Shown here: piece by piece, positions 12,367 to 24,449 of the stretch
Numbering within the stretch: position 1 is the stretch's first letter
Layout of the letters: every line of letters starts with the position of its first letter
Translations under genes and position numbers: made by a program
The notes under the pieces: model-generated
The model's input: only the letters and a program-made list of their open reading frames with translations
Database searches by the model: none
What the model was told of the DNA's origin: nothing
Source: Allodiplogaster sudhausi
Lineage: Eukaryota > Nematoda > Chromadorea > Rhabditida > Diplogasteridae
Assembly: GCA_945643635.1 (NCBI GenBank)
Contig: CALZFC010000272.1
Coordinates: forward strand, 248,001 to 312,000
DNA length: 64,000 nt
Direction of reading: 5' to 3'

Positions 12367-15300
12367 ATGACCGCAAAGGAGCGCAAGAAGGTAGCACAGC
12401 TGCTGGAGAAGGAAGCTGAGATTCAACAACTTTGGGAGAATGCTCATGTTTTCGAGGCTGATGCGGCGCCTGAGGAGTTCGTTTGTTAACGTTTACTCAC
12501 TACTTTACTAACAAGGTCGATGTAGAATTCCATATTCCAACTTAGTTCACTTGATGTTGTTTATTCTAGGAATCGTCCAAAATACCTTGTGACATTCCCA
12601 TATCCATACATGAATGGTCGTCTGCATCTGGGGCATACCTTCACCATTTCGAAGTGCGAGGTTAGCGCTTCCGCTTGGTTTTCTTGAGTTCTATCGTTTG
12701 AACGGCTTGTTCTTTCTACATTTGCAATGTCATAATGTGTATGGTACTCTTGTCCTCTCCAGTTCTCCGTTGGATACAAGCGTCTCCGCGGCGTGCGTTG
12801 TCTATTCCCCTTCGGACTCCACTGCACTGGAATGCCAATCAAGGCATGTGCTGATAAGTTGAAGAGGGAAATGGAAGACTTTGGCTTTCCGCCCGTCTTC
12901 CCCGATCATGATGACGAGCCTGTGAAGGAAGAAATTAAGGATGCTCTCGAGGAGATTACCAAGGATAAGAGCAAGGGCAAGAAGGTCAGATTGCAATCAA
13001 AGCTACCAGGCAGACGATTCAGTGATATTTCAAAGCTTTCCAATTGCGTAAAAATCAATTCAATTAAACTTCAGAGCAAAGTACAAGCGAAGTCTGGCGG
13101 TGCCAAATACCAGTGGCAGATCATGCAGTCACTTGGACTGGAGGACGAGGAGATCAAGAAGTTTGCTGATCCTCTCTACTGGCTCGGCTACTTTCCTCCT
13201 CATTGCATCTCCGATCTCAAGAGAATGGGCACAAAGGTCCACAGTTTTCAAGAATTTAACAGAAGAATTCTTCTATTACCTATATTCAGAGATGCAACAG
13301 GCCCGGCCAGGTCCGGCTCAAAGAGGGGCGGCCCAAATTTTCAGGGCTAGGCCGGCCCTGACTGAGCCCGTTTTTTCCCAAATGTGCTAGCGAGCATTCA
13401 TCAGAATGGCCTAATCTATTATTCTCATACGCTATATTGCAGTTCAGGAGTCATATTCTGCTTTGGAATGCAATAAATGGGAAACTAAAGGAAAAAAGTT
13501 TTCGCTAAGAAAATAACGAATTATAGAGTGAAGTTTGACATATTAAAAAAAAATCGAGCCAGCCGGGCCCAAACTTCGAAGGCCCGAAAACTGCCAGCCG
13601 GACCGAGATTTTGGGCCCGAAGGGCCGGCCGGGTCCAGGTGGTTCAAGTTGCATCTCTGCCTGTGTTACCGTATGCGCAAGGAAAAAAAGGTCCTGTCGT
13701 TTTGACAGACCCATCCTGATTTTGGGCCTCCCCATAGCCCTACCCCACCATGCTTTTGAATGACATATAGGAAGAAATAGCGAACCCACCCTGGTTTTTG
13801 GACCCAATACCTCCTTCCCACCCTAATCTTCTGGGTCCTCGAAAGCGGCTTTTATTCCCTGCCGTATGCGGGATGTTGGTTTGTACAGTATTCCATGTTA
13901 GGTACTTTTCCTTCTTACCTTTTCTTCGTTCAGGTGGATTGGCGCCGCTCTTTCATCACAACCGACATCAATCCGTACTATGACTCTTTTGTACGCTGGC
14001 AGTTTGGGAAGCTGCGAGCTGGAAAAAAGATTGACTTCGGCAAGAGGTAATGTTGTTGGTCTTGTCTGGTTCATTTCACTATTTCTGGCGTTCAATGTTC
14101 AATGTTCAATGTCTTAGATACACAATCTACTCGCCAAAGGACGGGCAGCCTTGCATGGACCACGATCGTTCCAGCGGAGAAGGCGTGGGGCCTCAGGAGT
14201 ACACTCTCATCAAGCTCAAGGTTCATCCCACTCCTCCACTTTATCGAGTCTTGTCAGAGAAAAATGATGGCGTGATACAAAGTTGGAGCAGAGTTTATTG
14301 TGTGAAACCCGACAAGCTTTGTAGATCGTGGACCCTCTGCCGCCAGCCCTGGCCGGTCTGAAACTGCCAGTGTTCTTGGTGGCAGCGACTCTGCGGCCGG
14401 AGACCATGTACGGCCAGACCAACTGCTATCTCCACCCAGACATCAAGTACTCCGTCTTCTACGCCGGACCCAACGAAGACCAGATCTTTGTGGCTACGAA
14501 GCGAGCTGCTCGCAACATGAGCTATCAAGGACTCACCAAGGAGAATGGGGTCGTCCGATTTGTTGAAGGGCTTGAGATGGTCAGCCGCTTTCTAATTTTA
14601 TTTTTTAAGTTCTTTTGTTTTATAATGACTGGAAAAAATGAAATTGGAGTAATCGTTCAGATCCTTGGTTCTGCGCTCTTGGGCGCTGCTCTCTCTGCAC
14701 CGCTCGCAACATATCCGAAGGTGTACGCACTTCCCATGCTCACCATCAAGGATGACAAGGGTGAGATGATTCTGCTGGTTCTTGAAGTGACTCCATTCCT
14801 TCTCGCCAGGAACCGGCGTAGTCACTTCGGTCCCTTCCGATTCCCCTGACGACTTTGCTGCGCTCTCTGACCTGAAGAAGAAGAAACCTCTCCGCGAGAA
14901 GTATGGCATCACTGATGAGATGGTGCTCTCCTTCGAACCGGTAAGAGCGCTATTTCAGAGTGGGCGTGTTATTATCTGCTCCTTGCCAGATTTGGTGGAA
15001 ATTATAGGTTAAAAGGGTCTAGGCATATGCGGAGGGTGGCAGGGAATAAAAGGGTTGCCGGATTCCGGCGACCTACCGTGTTTATGTGGCATCTGAATTA
15101 CACTCGTGCATTTGTTTTGTTAGGTGTGTTCGTGACAAGGTCACTTAACACACCTAACGCAATTTTTTTTTACATAAGATCGCGAGATTAGTGCGTAAAG
15201 GAAGTAATCGGCGAATAATATACAGTAGCGCTAGAGAACCACTTTGAATGTGTGCGCTCACAAAGTTGCCTGTCGCTCTGTCGAGAGAGTGCGTGAAACA

Positions 15301-18300
15301 GGAGGGCGCCTCTGCCCTACCGTAGCTATTTCTCTACCCGCCAGTTTTCACGTTACTCTTGCTCAGAATGTGATGAAAGAAAATCGCTCAAACGTTCTGG
15401 ATATGTGTTCTACGCCATGATGAACTTATCAACATAGAACAACACGTAGGTTAATTATTCCCCGGATACCACCTTTAATGGCTTTTATGTGCGCTAAATT
15501 AATCAGAGAGTTCGGAGAAAATACTTTCTTCAACTGATGTTGTTTGTGATGCACTTAAAAAATATTTTCTAAAATTTAGCTCGTCGGCGTTTACCCTAGT
15601 CCGTAAGTATACTTCTCGGCGGTTGTGTCGGTCATCCAATATATCAAATTGTAGAAAGAATTCAGGGAGGCAGATTGCATCATTTTGGGAAAAATCAACA
15701 TAAATCACATTAATTTTGCTTTCAAAGTAAGAAATTATTTCGCCGCTTAATTCGAATCTTGCTTAATTTGCAGGCTACGAGAAAGTGGTGATTTCGGGAA
15801 TCAAATTGGTGCAATCTGCCTCCCCGTATTTTCTCTACAATTTGATATATTGGATGACTGAAACAGCCCGGGAAGTATACTCACAGACTAGGGTAAACGC
15901 CAGGGTTTTCGGTCAATGCCGTCGTACACTGGGTCGGACCCATAACTGCTCGCTGATAAACACATATTAAACAAAATTATATCTTACTACCCTATCTTGC
16001 GTTTTGACCCATTTTTTTTGGCCTAGCCTACCCAGTTTTGGAAGCTTTTATTCCCTGGAGGCCAGGGATGGAAACCAGGTAATGGAAAGAAGAGAGAGGT
16101 GAAAATATAAGAAACCGTATGATAGAGGAGAGAATAGATTAATGTGAAGGAAAAATAATTTTTGGGTAAGAGTTTTTGCTTGTCGGGTTCCTGTGCTTAT
16201 TGATAATGCGACACTTCTTGTGAGTACATGAATAGCTTAAATATTCTCATGTTATTAAAGAAATGGACTGCAAAAGGGAAAGTTCTAATGTCCCCTGAAG
16301 GCTTCAAAATCTTCTCTAGGTTCCCATCATCGAGATCGAAGGGCTTGGCAGCTTGGCTGCCGTTGAGATGTGCAAGCGACTGAAGATTGAAAGCCAGAAT
16401 GAAAAGGACAAATTGGAGGACGCCAAGAAGGAAGTCTATCTCAAGGGATTCTACGACGGAGTTTGATTTTTGCATTTATAAGTTAACAGTAGTTTTTGTA
16501 GCCAGTATCCATACCTTACGCTGAACTTTTATGCCATCTGTAGCTATTAGAAGAGCGTCGATGCATTTGTTGATATTCACAGGTGATGCTAACTGGGAAA
16601 TACGCGGGACAGAAAACGGCGGATGTCAAGAAGACCATCCTGACAGATCTCATTGAAGAGGGCCTGGCCGAGAAGTATGTTGAGCCTGAGAAGAAGGTTG
16701 GCCACATTCTATTCGTTGGCTGTCCTGCCCACAGATGATGTCATTTCAATTGAGATTGTTTCTCGCTCTGGCGACGAGTGTGTCGTGGCGCTCTGCGATC
16801 AGTGGTTAGCAGGGCACACTACAGTAATCTTCATGGTAGTTGCCAGTAAAAGGAACCCTAATCTTATTTTTAAATTAAAATTAGCATAAGATGAATTTGA
16901 GATGTGCCGTTATGAACAGATCATGAATCTGTTTCTTGTTCAGGTACCTGAACTACAGCGACCCGGAGTGGAAGGCGGAGGCGAAGGACGCGCTGGCCCG
17001 GCTGAACACCTACTCAGATGAAGTGCGCAGGAACTTCGAGGCTACGATTGACTGGCTTCACGAGCACGCCTGCTCGCGCAGCTATGGGCTTGGTTTCTTT
17101 TTTCACTTCAATCATTCTCTTCTATTCTGAAACGACGGTAAAACGAATTTCCATTTCTTGCTTAAATAATAAGTACGTTGGTATGACCGCCCACTCGATG
17201 CTTGCCGTTCTGCAGGAACTCGTCTTCCTTGGGATCCGCAGTACCTGATCGAGTCGCTGTCCGACTCCACGATCTACAATGCCTACTACACAGTGGCTCA
17301 GCTCTTGCAGCAGGGCTCCCTCGATGGCAGCGTCGTCGGCCCGCTTGGAGTCAAGTTCGTTTCTCCATTCGCATCCCATTTCCATTTCATTCGTCACATT
17401 TTTTCACATAAATAGCGATTAAGGGCTGAACAGATGACGGAGGCAACCTGGGACTACATCTTTCTGAGTGCAGCGTATGATGCGGAAACCATGCCAGTGG
17501 AAGAGGAGAAGCTGCGCAGACTCAAGAGAGAATTCGATTACTGGTCAGTGATTAGGAAGCTATTGGAGTAGTGAGGAATGTCGAAGGAATTGTAACAAAG
17601 TAGTTTGTCAGGTACCCGATTGACATGCGTGTCTCTGGCAAGGATCTCGTACAGAATCATCTCACTTACCTTCTCTTCAACCACACGGCCATCTGGAAGG
17701 ACCAAAAGGATAAATGGCCGAAGAGCATCCGCGCCAATGGCCATCTCTTGTTGAATAATGAGAAGGTTTCTTCCTTTTATCTTCTCTGTTCTCTCTCCAC
17801 TGATTCTCCTTGGCTTTGCAGATGTCGAAGAGCGAGGGTAATTTCCTGACCCTGACCGAGGCAGTGGACAGGTTCTCGGCAGACGGGATGCGTCTCTCTC
17901 TGGCAGATGCCGGAGATGCCGTGGAGGACGCCAACTTTGTCTTCGCCATGGCCGACGCTGCCATCCTTCGGCTCTACAATCTTCTCGAATGGGTACGGTG
18001 CTTTTCAGCTCGTTTACGACTTTCAATTGATTCTTCGTTGGTTGTAGTTTCCTCTGAGATGTTTTTTCTCTGTTTAAGAGTACACAAGCAATGGGATGCT
18101 TCTTGACACGATGGTTTGAGAGAGAACGAGAGGAGGACATTGATTGGTTAAGGTGAAGGAGATGCTTGCTCTGCGCTCTTCAAATGGCTTCCGCTCTGCA
18201 GGAGGACCAGTCACTTTCGCGGACCGTGTTTTCGCCAACGATATGAACAGGTGGGACATGAATAAATACGTAGACCATCCACTCTTTGCTCAGGGCGATC

Positions 18301-20284
18301 GAAGCAACGGCGACGAACTACGAGTTGACCCTCTTCAAGGACGCACTGAAGACTGGCTTCTTCGAGTACCAGGTTCATTTCCCTTCATTATTTCTTCTTA
18401 TGCAAAGCACGGAGTCTCAGCTTGGTTGTCTTCAGGCCTTCCGCGACCGTTACCGCGAGTTGAGCGGAGGAGATGGAGGAATGGAGGAGAGCCTCGTGTT
18501 CCGGTCTGCGATATTCACCGCATTCTATGTTGAAAAATCAATATTTCAGCTTCATCGAGACTCAGGCTCTGATTTTGTCGCCGATCTGCCCTCATGCATC
18601 GGAGCAGATTTGGCGACTCCTTGGAAAGGTCGCGAAAGAGAGAGAGAGAGAGATAAGAGAGGGAGAGATAGATGATTGTTCACTACAGTCGTTTTGATCG
18701 ATTGTGTGCTTCCTGGAGAGACTAAAAAGAATACGTAATATGCAGGAGGGTTTGGTGGTGAACGCGCGCTGGCCATCGACGGAGGCAGTGGAGGAGCAGA
18801 CGACGCAAGAGGCCACGTTCCTCGAGGACTCCATCCGCGACTTCCGTCTCCGACTCAAGACTGTCCTCAATCCGAAGAAGAAGCCAGCCACGCCAGTTGT
18901 CAGCTTCTTCTCCATTCTTTGAAGGGGAAGTCCGCATGAAGGGGGTGATTGTGTTAAGGAGCCTCCGACGGAAGCGACGGTTTGGGTGGCGGATGAATAT
19001 CCAAGCTGGCAGAGAAGTGTGCTGGACATTCTCGCGAGCCAGGCCGCGAAGCACGGAGGAACGCTTCCTGACAACAAGGTTTCATACAAAGAACATTGTA
19101 TTTCTCAATCTCTTTGAGAATTCTCATCCTGGTGCTGTTCTATTCTTTTCCAACTGAAGTTTTTTTTAATCAGTTGAACTTGTTCAGACCATCGCTCAAA
19201 TCATTGGTGCGGATGCAAATCTCAAAAAGGTAAAAATTTCTATTTTTGGAAAAAATCTTTTTTACTTTAATAGAAAAATGTCATATATAATTAATGAATG
19301 TCTATTGTTCTCTGTTTTGTAGCACGCGAAGAAGGCGATGCCCTTCGTGCAGATGATCAAGGAGAACTACGAGGTCAAGGGCGCCTCTGCACTTGCTGCT
19401 GCTTGCGGCTTTAATCAGGTCTCGTTTCGTCTATCACTATTTCTTCGATCTCGCCATTTACTTCCGGCCATATTCGGATTTGCGAATTGGAGCATAGATG
19501 GTTGCAGACTGCTGTGCTGAGAGAGAACATGGAGTACCTCCTCAACTCACTCGACCTCGACCATCTCTACGTTCGTTTCACAACGGAAGAAGGAGTTGAC
19601 CCGGCTATTGCTGAAGCTGTTGTTCCTGGCAAGCCATGCATCAATTACCGTCCTGTCAAGGCTAGTTGGGAGGAGAGAAGGTGGGAGTGACTCTTCTCAA
19701 CTCGTTGCAGGCGGGAGTCGATCTGACTGCACGGAATGTACATGTCTCGAATGGACTCTTCGATGTAAGGGCCACTGTGGTTGATGGGGATACGGTAGCC
19801 ACTCTTGTCAGGAAACTCCGCCGCGCCAATAAGGCTATCAAGCGTATGTTTTTTTTTGTTGCTTATTGTGAATATTCTTTTTGCTCATGAAGATCATGTC
19901 AATTAGTTCTCTTCTTCCGTGTAAATTGTTAGAATGAACGAATGTGTTTCCGAAGCGTGTAGTATCATACGTCAAGCACATTCAGCCCACTTCGCGGTGT
20001 CTCTCTATCGCTACACGGATCCCGTCGGTGGAAGTCGCAAGCTCATCAGCAGTGAGAATCCTCTTGCAGTCAACGAGAAGATGCCCGAGGACGGTAAGCA
20101 GGATTCTTCTGTTTTTAGGAGTATCTGTATTGTATAAAGTTTGGCCTCGTAAGCTTTAAGAAAGCTAATTTATTTGCCCTTTGCAGGGACCTTTATCGTG
20201 GACGTGGCGGCGAAGACAGTGAAGCTGTCTGATTCGGGAACCGCTCACGACCTTGGAGATGTCATCGTTTATCATGCGGCCTAG
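12367..20284 (+). CDS. LARS1: Cytosolic leucyl-tRNA synthetase
   Basis: Twenty-nine exons, 12367-12476 to 20187-20284, join in phase to 1,180 residues; human LARS1 has 1,176. The enzyme charges tRNA-Leu with leucine using ATP. The HIGH-type motif is HLGH, in [15 protein letters not shown] (exon 2). KMSKS is split across the junction 17765/17822 as K|MSKSEGN. The CP1 editing domain is clear ([16 protein letters not shown], 14325-14579), as are [20 protein letters not shown], the anticodon-binding region and the C-terminal vertebrate-type extension (PGKP...GDVIVYHAA). First two splice choices (donor 12477, acceptor 12569) are set by frame. Two introns are enlarged by repeats: 13237-13933 (hAT-like MITE) and 14941-16319 (inverted repeats). 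All catalytic motifs are intact, so the gene should be functional. Confidence 0.97.
13287..13659. mobile_element. hAT-like MITE in LeuRS intron (GGCCCGGCC family)
   Basis: Terminal inverted repeats CAGAGATGCAAC and GTTGCATCTCTG-type ends enclose arms rich in ggcccggcc and gggcccgaa. The flanking octamers are cctatatt (13279-13286) and cctgtgtt (13660-13667), which match at 6 of 8 positions, as expected for an aged 8-bp target duplication. A younger relative with a perfect duplication lies at 41073-41547. There is no coding capacity. It sits wholly within the intron 13237-13933. Confidence 0.8.
13690..13865. repeat. Dispersed repeat fragment (cccaccctggttt...ttttattccctg)
   Basis: This shares the strings acccaccctggttt and ttttattcyctg with 44510-44590 and, more weakly, with 15990-16060 and the complement of 15005-15065. 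All four copies lie in introns. It is a dispersed non-coding repeat of unknown class. Confidence 0.5.
15119..15158. repeat. Short perfect hairpin
   Basis: gttaggtgtgtt (15119-15130) is perfectly complementary to aacacacctaac (15147-15158), and the spacer contains an inner gtgac/gtcac stem. It lies in the large LeuRS intron. Confidence 0.8.
15590..15913. mobile_element. Inverted-repeat element in LeuRS intron
   Basis: The left arm 15590-15720 and right arm 15790-15913 are reverse complements sharing ggcgtttaccctagtc, agtatact and tacaatttgatatattggat, with scattered mismatches. No target duplication was seen at the outer ends. Probably a MITE relic. Confidence 0.7.
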
Positions 20285-20840
20285 GTGTTCTGACTTTTCT
20301 CCGACATATCCCCGTTTTAGTTGTAGCTGTCTAGCTCTACTATTTCACTCAAAAGCTCTGTGTGAATGTTCCACTGAAAAAAGGGAATATATTTCTACTG
20401 CTGCTTTAGAATTCTGTGTTCCTCCGGGCTGTTCTTGTTCGTTAACGGTGCAAAATATAGTAAGTTATCTCTTATCTCTTTTGTTTTATAGGACTGTCAT
20501 TATTGCTGTGGTCGTTTTGATTTTGTTGATGCTTTGTTCATCTCTAGTTTTGTTATGTTATGAAATGAAGTGACTTGGAGGTGTTAGCCTTAAAGCGACT
20601 TCGATTTCTCTGTCGTGTAGACCAGGCTTGAGTATTTATGTATTAGAAATTGAAGAGGGCTCTCTCGTTATCAGTAGGCATCAAAAGTGGAAAGGGAGTG
20701 AAAGATCATGGCTGAAGTTGAATTGCGAATGTGCAATCAGTGATAATATCGTCGCTGGTATTATGAGTTCTGTTTCTGTCAGTGAGGCAAAGGTGAGAAG
20801 AATAGTTTCGAGGAAGGTCCGGGTAGAGTGAGAGAAAGAG
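20285..20840. other. Intergenic: LeuRS 3' flank and carrier 5' flank
   Basis: No gene seen. The two flanking genes are on the same strand, 556 bp apart. Confidence 0.5.
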
Positions 20841-21839
20841 ATGCTGAAGGTGATGCCTCTGGAGGAGTCAACTTCCACCTCGTCGTATGACTTGACATCT
20901 TACCAACGAATCCTCGCAGCTTCGACTGGCGCCGTCTGCACTGCTCTTCTCAGTAAGTAGCTTCTTAATGCCATACATGAGAGGGAGGGTGTCTGTTTTC
21001 GTGACTCCGCTGGATGTGGTGAAGATCCGTCTGCAGCAGCAGCGTCACCCCGTGCCCACAGGCTCGTTCAGCCCTTCCTTCTTGGTGCGAGTTGTGGGTG
21101 GAGGGTCTGTCTCAAGCGAGTGCTTCATCTACTCCAATGGCCTCATGGACCATCTCTGCCGCTCCTGCTCTGAGCCGAGAAGACGCGTTCCCTGCGAGTG
21201 GTACGCGCGACCCGGAAACTTCACTGGCACCTTGGTCAGGCCATGCTCTTTCTTCCATCTTTCATACTTATTTTTGTTTCTTTATCTTGCTTCCTGTTAT
21301 CATTTGTTTCTTCCCCTTATTGCTGTTTTTGAAGTGTAACTGTTAACCTTCTCATTTGATTTCCATTTATTCAGGATGCGTTCATCAAAATTACCCGCCA
21401 CGAAGGCATTCGTTCGCTGTGGAGTGGACTGTCGCCGACATTGTTAGCTTATTGTCTCTATTGACGGTATCTAGATTTTCATTGGCAACAGAGAATACCG
21501 CTGTTCTGTGTTGAAGAGTGATGGCCGTGCCGACAACGGCCTTCTACTTCTCAGCATACGACTGGCTGGTTGTCCGCGTCCGCCGCCAACTCTCCGAGCT
21601 TAGCGCGGTGTCCACCCTCTCTCCCGCCATTGCGGGCGCCGCCGCCAGAGCCAGCGCAGTCACTCTGGTCGCCCCCCTCGAGGTGGTCAGGACCAAGATG
21701 CAGAGCGAACACATGAGTCTGCAGGGTTAGTTCAAGGAGTTTGAGGTGGGGAAAGAGACAGGCGGGGAGAGAAATCACTAGAATGGCGGAGCACAACATT
21801 TTTGATTATTAATTTTTGCTGCATGGTAATTTTGCCTAC

Positions 21840-21870
<31 letters not shown>

Positions 21871-22790
21871 CAGAGATTGGTCGTGCAGTGCGTTCCTCAA
21901 TGTGCATCCATGGCTGGCGTTCTCTTTGGCTGGGTTGGGTTCCGAGCCTCTGGCGAGATGTTCCCTTCTCAGGTATGCTTTTTTGTTGTTTTGATATTTA
22001 AAATACATTTCCATCGTCTTTACTTGCATTACCCGCATTGTTGGTATTTTTGTTGTTGTAATAGCATGAATTGTTTTAGCTCTGTACTGGTTGGGCTACG
22101 AAGCCGTCAAGTCAGCATTAATAAAGGTGCGGGGACTGGATCAGGTCGACTTCTGCACCGCTTTTGTAAGCGGCGCTCTGTCAGGTTCGAGTCTATTTGT
22201 TAAGAGTACTAAGGAAGAGAGCAAGATTACATTTTTTGCATCTTTAAATTTAAAAAATTTAATCGTTCGCGGTTATGTTTTCAAACAGTTTATTAGTCTA
22301 GCTGTCGATTGAACGGGCTCAAACAATTGTGAATTGATCTCTCCTGATTTGACTGATTGGTTCTTAAAGATTCAAGTGTGACAATAAAACCATGGGTGCA
22401 AAACGTCGATTGCTGTTCCAGGAACGATAGCGGCTTTCATGACGAATCCCTTCGACGTCCTGAAAACAAAGGCCCAGATTGAATTCGGCCGTACGCTCGA
22501 TCCTAGCAAGAAGGAGAGACTTCATTCAGCGGTGGCTGGGCTGGTTCGCGAGAGGGGGGTTGTCTCTCTTTGGGCTGGTCAGTTCATGCCCTTTTAGTCA
22601 GGAATTCAAGTTTTTTTTTCGTCATCATGAAGTGATTTATTTGGCTTTTAATGACACGGTGTGCTTATAAGGAATCGTTCCGAGAATTGCGAAAGTTGCT
22701 CCGGCCTGCGCAATCATGATCGCTTCCTATGAGTACTTCAAGGTCTATTTCGCGCACCGAAATCGATTTAAATCAGTAAGCACCGACTGA
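20841..22790 (+). CDS. SLC25A40: Mitochondrial carrier, SLC25A39/SLC25A40 type
   Basis: Eight exons join in phase (20841-20952, 20984-21234, 21375-21442, 21517-21725, 21874-21972, 22080-22184, 22422-22577, 22672-22790) to 372 residues. The three tandem carrier repeats are marked by TPLDVVKIRLQQQ, APLEVVRTKMQ and NPFDVLKTKAQ. YSNGLMDHLC, LWSGLSPTL, GWRSLWLGW, DVPFSALYW and APACAIMIASYE are specific to the SLC25A39/40 (yeast Mtm1) branch, which imports glutathione into mitochondria. The protein spans the inner mitochondrial membrane six times. Repeat 1 has a longer matrix loop than the human proteins (about 18 extra residues at 21060-21120), which could be a 32-nt intron or a real insertion. 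The acceptor of exon 2 (20983 or nearby) is set by frame. Human SLC25A39 and SLC25A40 cannot be told apart here. Confidence 0.93.
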
Positions 22791-23440
22791 GTACCTTTAG
22801 GGATTCTTTGAATGCTGACACGAAAAATCGAAACGCGGTAGTTTATTTCCTATCGTGAGGGACGCATCCCAGAGATAAATTTATTAAGGTTTAGGTTGTT
22901 TTTTTTAAATAGATTTATACCACTTTTGCCGTGTTTAGGCAATCTCTGTGGAGCCCTTACCCGGTTTGATAATTTAGTAAATGTGCTACCTTTTCAACTC
23001 TGTGATTACAACTGCGGTTGGTAGGGCAGTTGGGATCAATTGTTATAACCTAGGTTGTTTGTTGTCTCTCTCATAACGGGTATGCTTCGTAGTTCGAAAT
23101 AGCTTCACTGCTCTTGTTGCCACTTTTTATTAGAAGTGATTCCATTCATTTCAAATCGTCCATTCGCTTGTTCCCGTTGCCACTCACTTCTTTAGAATTG
23201 TTGCTAACTTGCAAGATAAAGATCTGCAATATCAGATAACTGTCATAACCATGCCAAAAGTGCATATAGTCTTGATGATAGCTCAGTGCTATTCCCTAAA
23301 GATTTCAAACTTTATAATGATGAAGACCTCAGCAAACATAAAACGAATTATTCCTCTATAAGTAAATTTGAAGATTGACGTTCTCAGTTATTAGATGTGA
23401 ACAGTTATTTCCGCCCTACATTTGAACCCGATTTAGGGAT
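22791..23440. other. Intergenic, no gene seen
   Basis: AT-rich 3' flank of the carrier gene. No exon-like open frame with a family match. Confidence 0.5.
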
Positions 23441-23929
23441 CAGGGATGTAGAACAAAAAACTCTCCTGACCAAAAAATTTTTTGGGCCAAAAAAACCAAA
23501 AAACCGATTTTTTTGAGGACAAAAAACAAAATAAAAAAAGAAATTTTTTGTAAAAAAAAAAAAACAAAAAATTACAACAAAAAAAAAGTTGCATTAATCG
23601 TAATTTTAGAAGAGAAAATTGGTTAATTTCTTGATCAACAACACCCATAACACAATAAACGTCGTTAAACAAATTCGGAAATGACAATTATACTAAAAAG
23701 TTATATAACGAGTTGAGAAATTAGAACCCTCTAATCTTTAATTTTGCTGGAGGATATCCGGAAGATTTCGAGTAAAAAGTTTTTTGATATCCGGAAGATT
23801 TCGAGTAAAAAGTTTTTTGTTTTTTTGGGCCGACCCCAAACGAAAAAACAAACAAAAAAGTTTATTGTTAAAACCCCAAAAAAAACCCCAAAAAAAAAAA
23901 CAAAAACAAAACAAAAAACTGCAACCCTG
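23441..23929. mobile_element. hAT-like A/T-homopolymer-rich MITE
   Basis: The ends CAGGGATGTAG and CTGCAACCCTG are inverted repeats. The flanking octamers ttagggat (23433-23440) and ttggggat (23930-23937) match at 7 of 8 positions, an 8-bp target duplication as made by hAT elements. The interior is A/T-homopolymer rich and contains a 34-bp direct repeat (gatatccggaagatttcgag..., 23753-23786 and 23787-23820). There is no transposase frame. Confidence 0.8.
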
Positions 23930-24049
23930 TTGGGGATGCCGCGAGGCGGGAGCCCTTCTCCACTTGACACCCCTCATTGCCAAGCGACTAGCACTCACCT
24001 ACTCACTTTCCAACAGAGGGTCATCGCAGCATCAGTTGGCTCTGCCGTT

Positions 24050-24230
24050 TCTCTTTCTCTTTCTTTATCTCTCTCTTGCTCTCTCTCTCTCTCTCTCGCT
24101 CTCTCTTGCTTTCTCTCTCTCTCTCTCTCTTGCTTTCTCTCTCTCTCTCTTGCTTTCTCTCTCTCTCTCTTGCTTTCTCTCTTTCTCTCTCTCTCTCTTG
24201 CTTTCTCTCTTTCTCGCTCTCTCTTTCTTG

Positions 24231-24261
<31 letters not shown>

Positions 24262-24357
24262 TCTCTTTCTTTATCTCTCTCTCTTGCTTTCTCTATCTCT
24301 ATCTCTCTCTCTTTATCTCTCTCTTGCTTTCTCTCTCTCTCTTGCTTTCTCTCTCTT

Positions 24358-24400
<43 letters not shown>
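24050..24400. repeat. (CT)n tract with cttgctttct interruptions
   Basis: About 350 bp of CT repeats punctuated by cttgctttct units spaced 16-34 bp apart. Confidence 0.9.
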
Positions 24401-24403
<3 letters not shown>

Positions 24404-24449
24404 TTCACTTAATATCGGTCCTGCATCCCTTTGACTCCACTATGTAGAT

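Noticed and set aside
24050..24447. Long Leu/Ser-rich frames over CT repeats (also at 48.1-48.7, 30.5, 47.0 and 2.5 kb)
   Set aside because: Direct translation of (CT)n; open in several frames at once.
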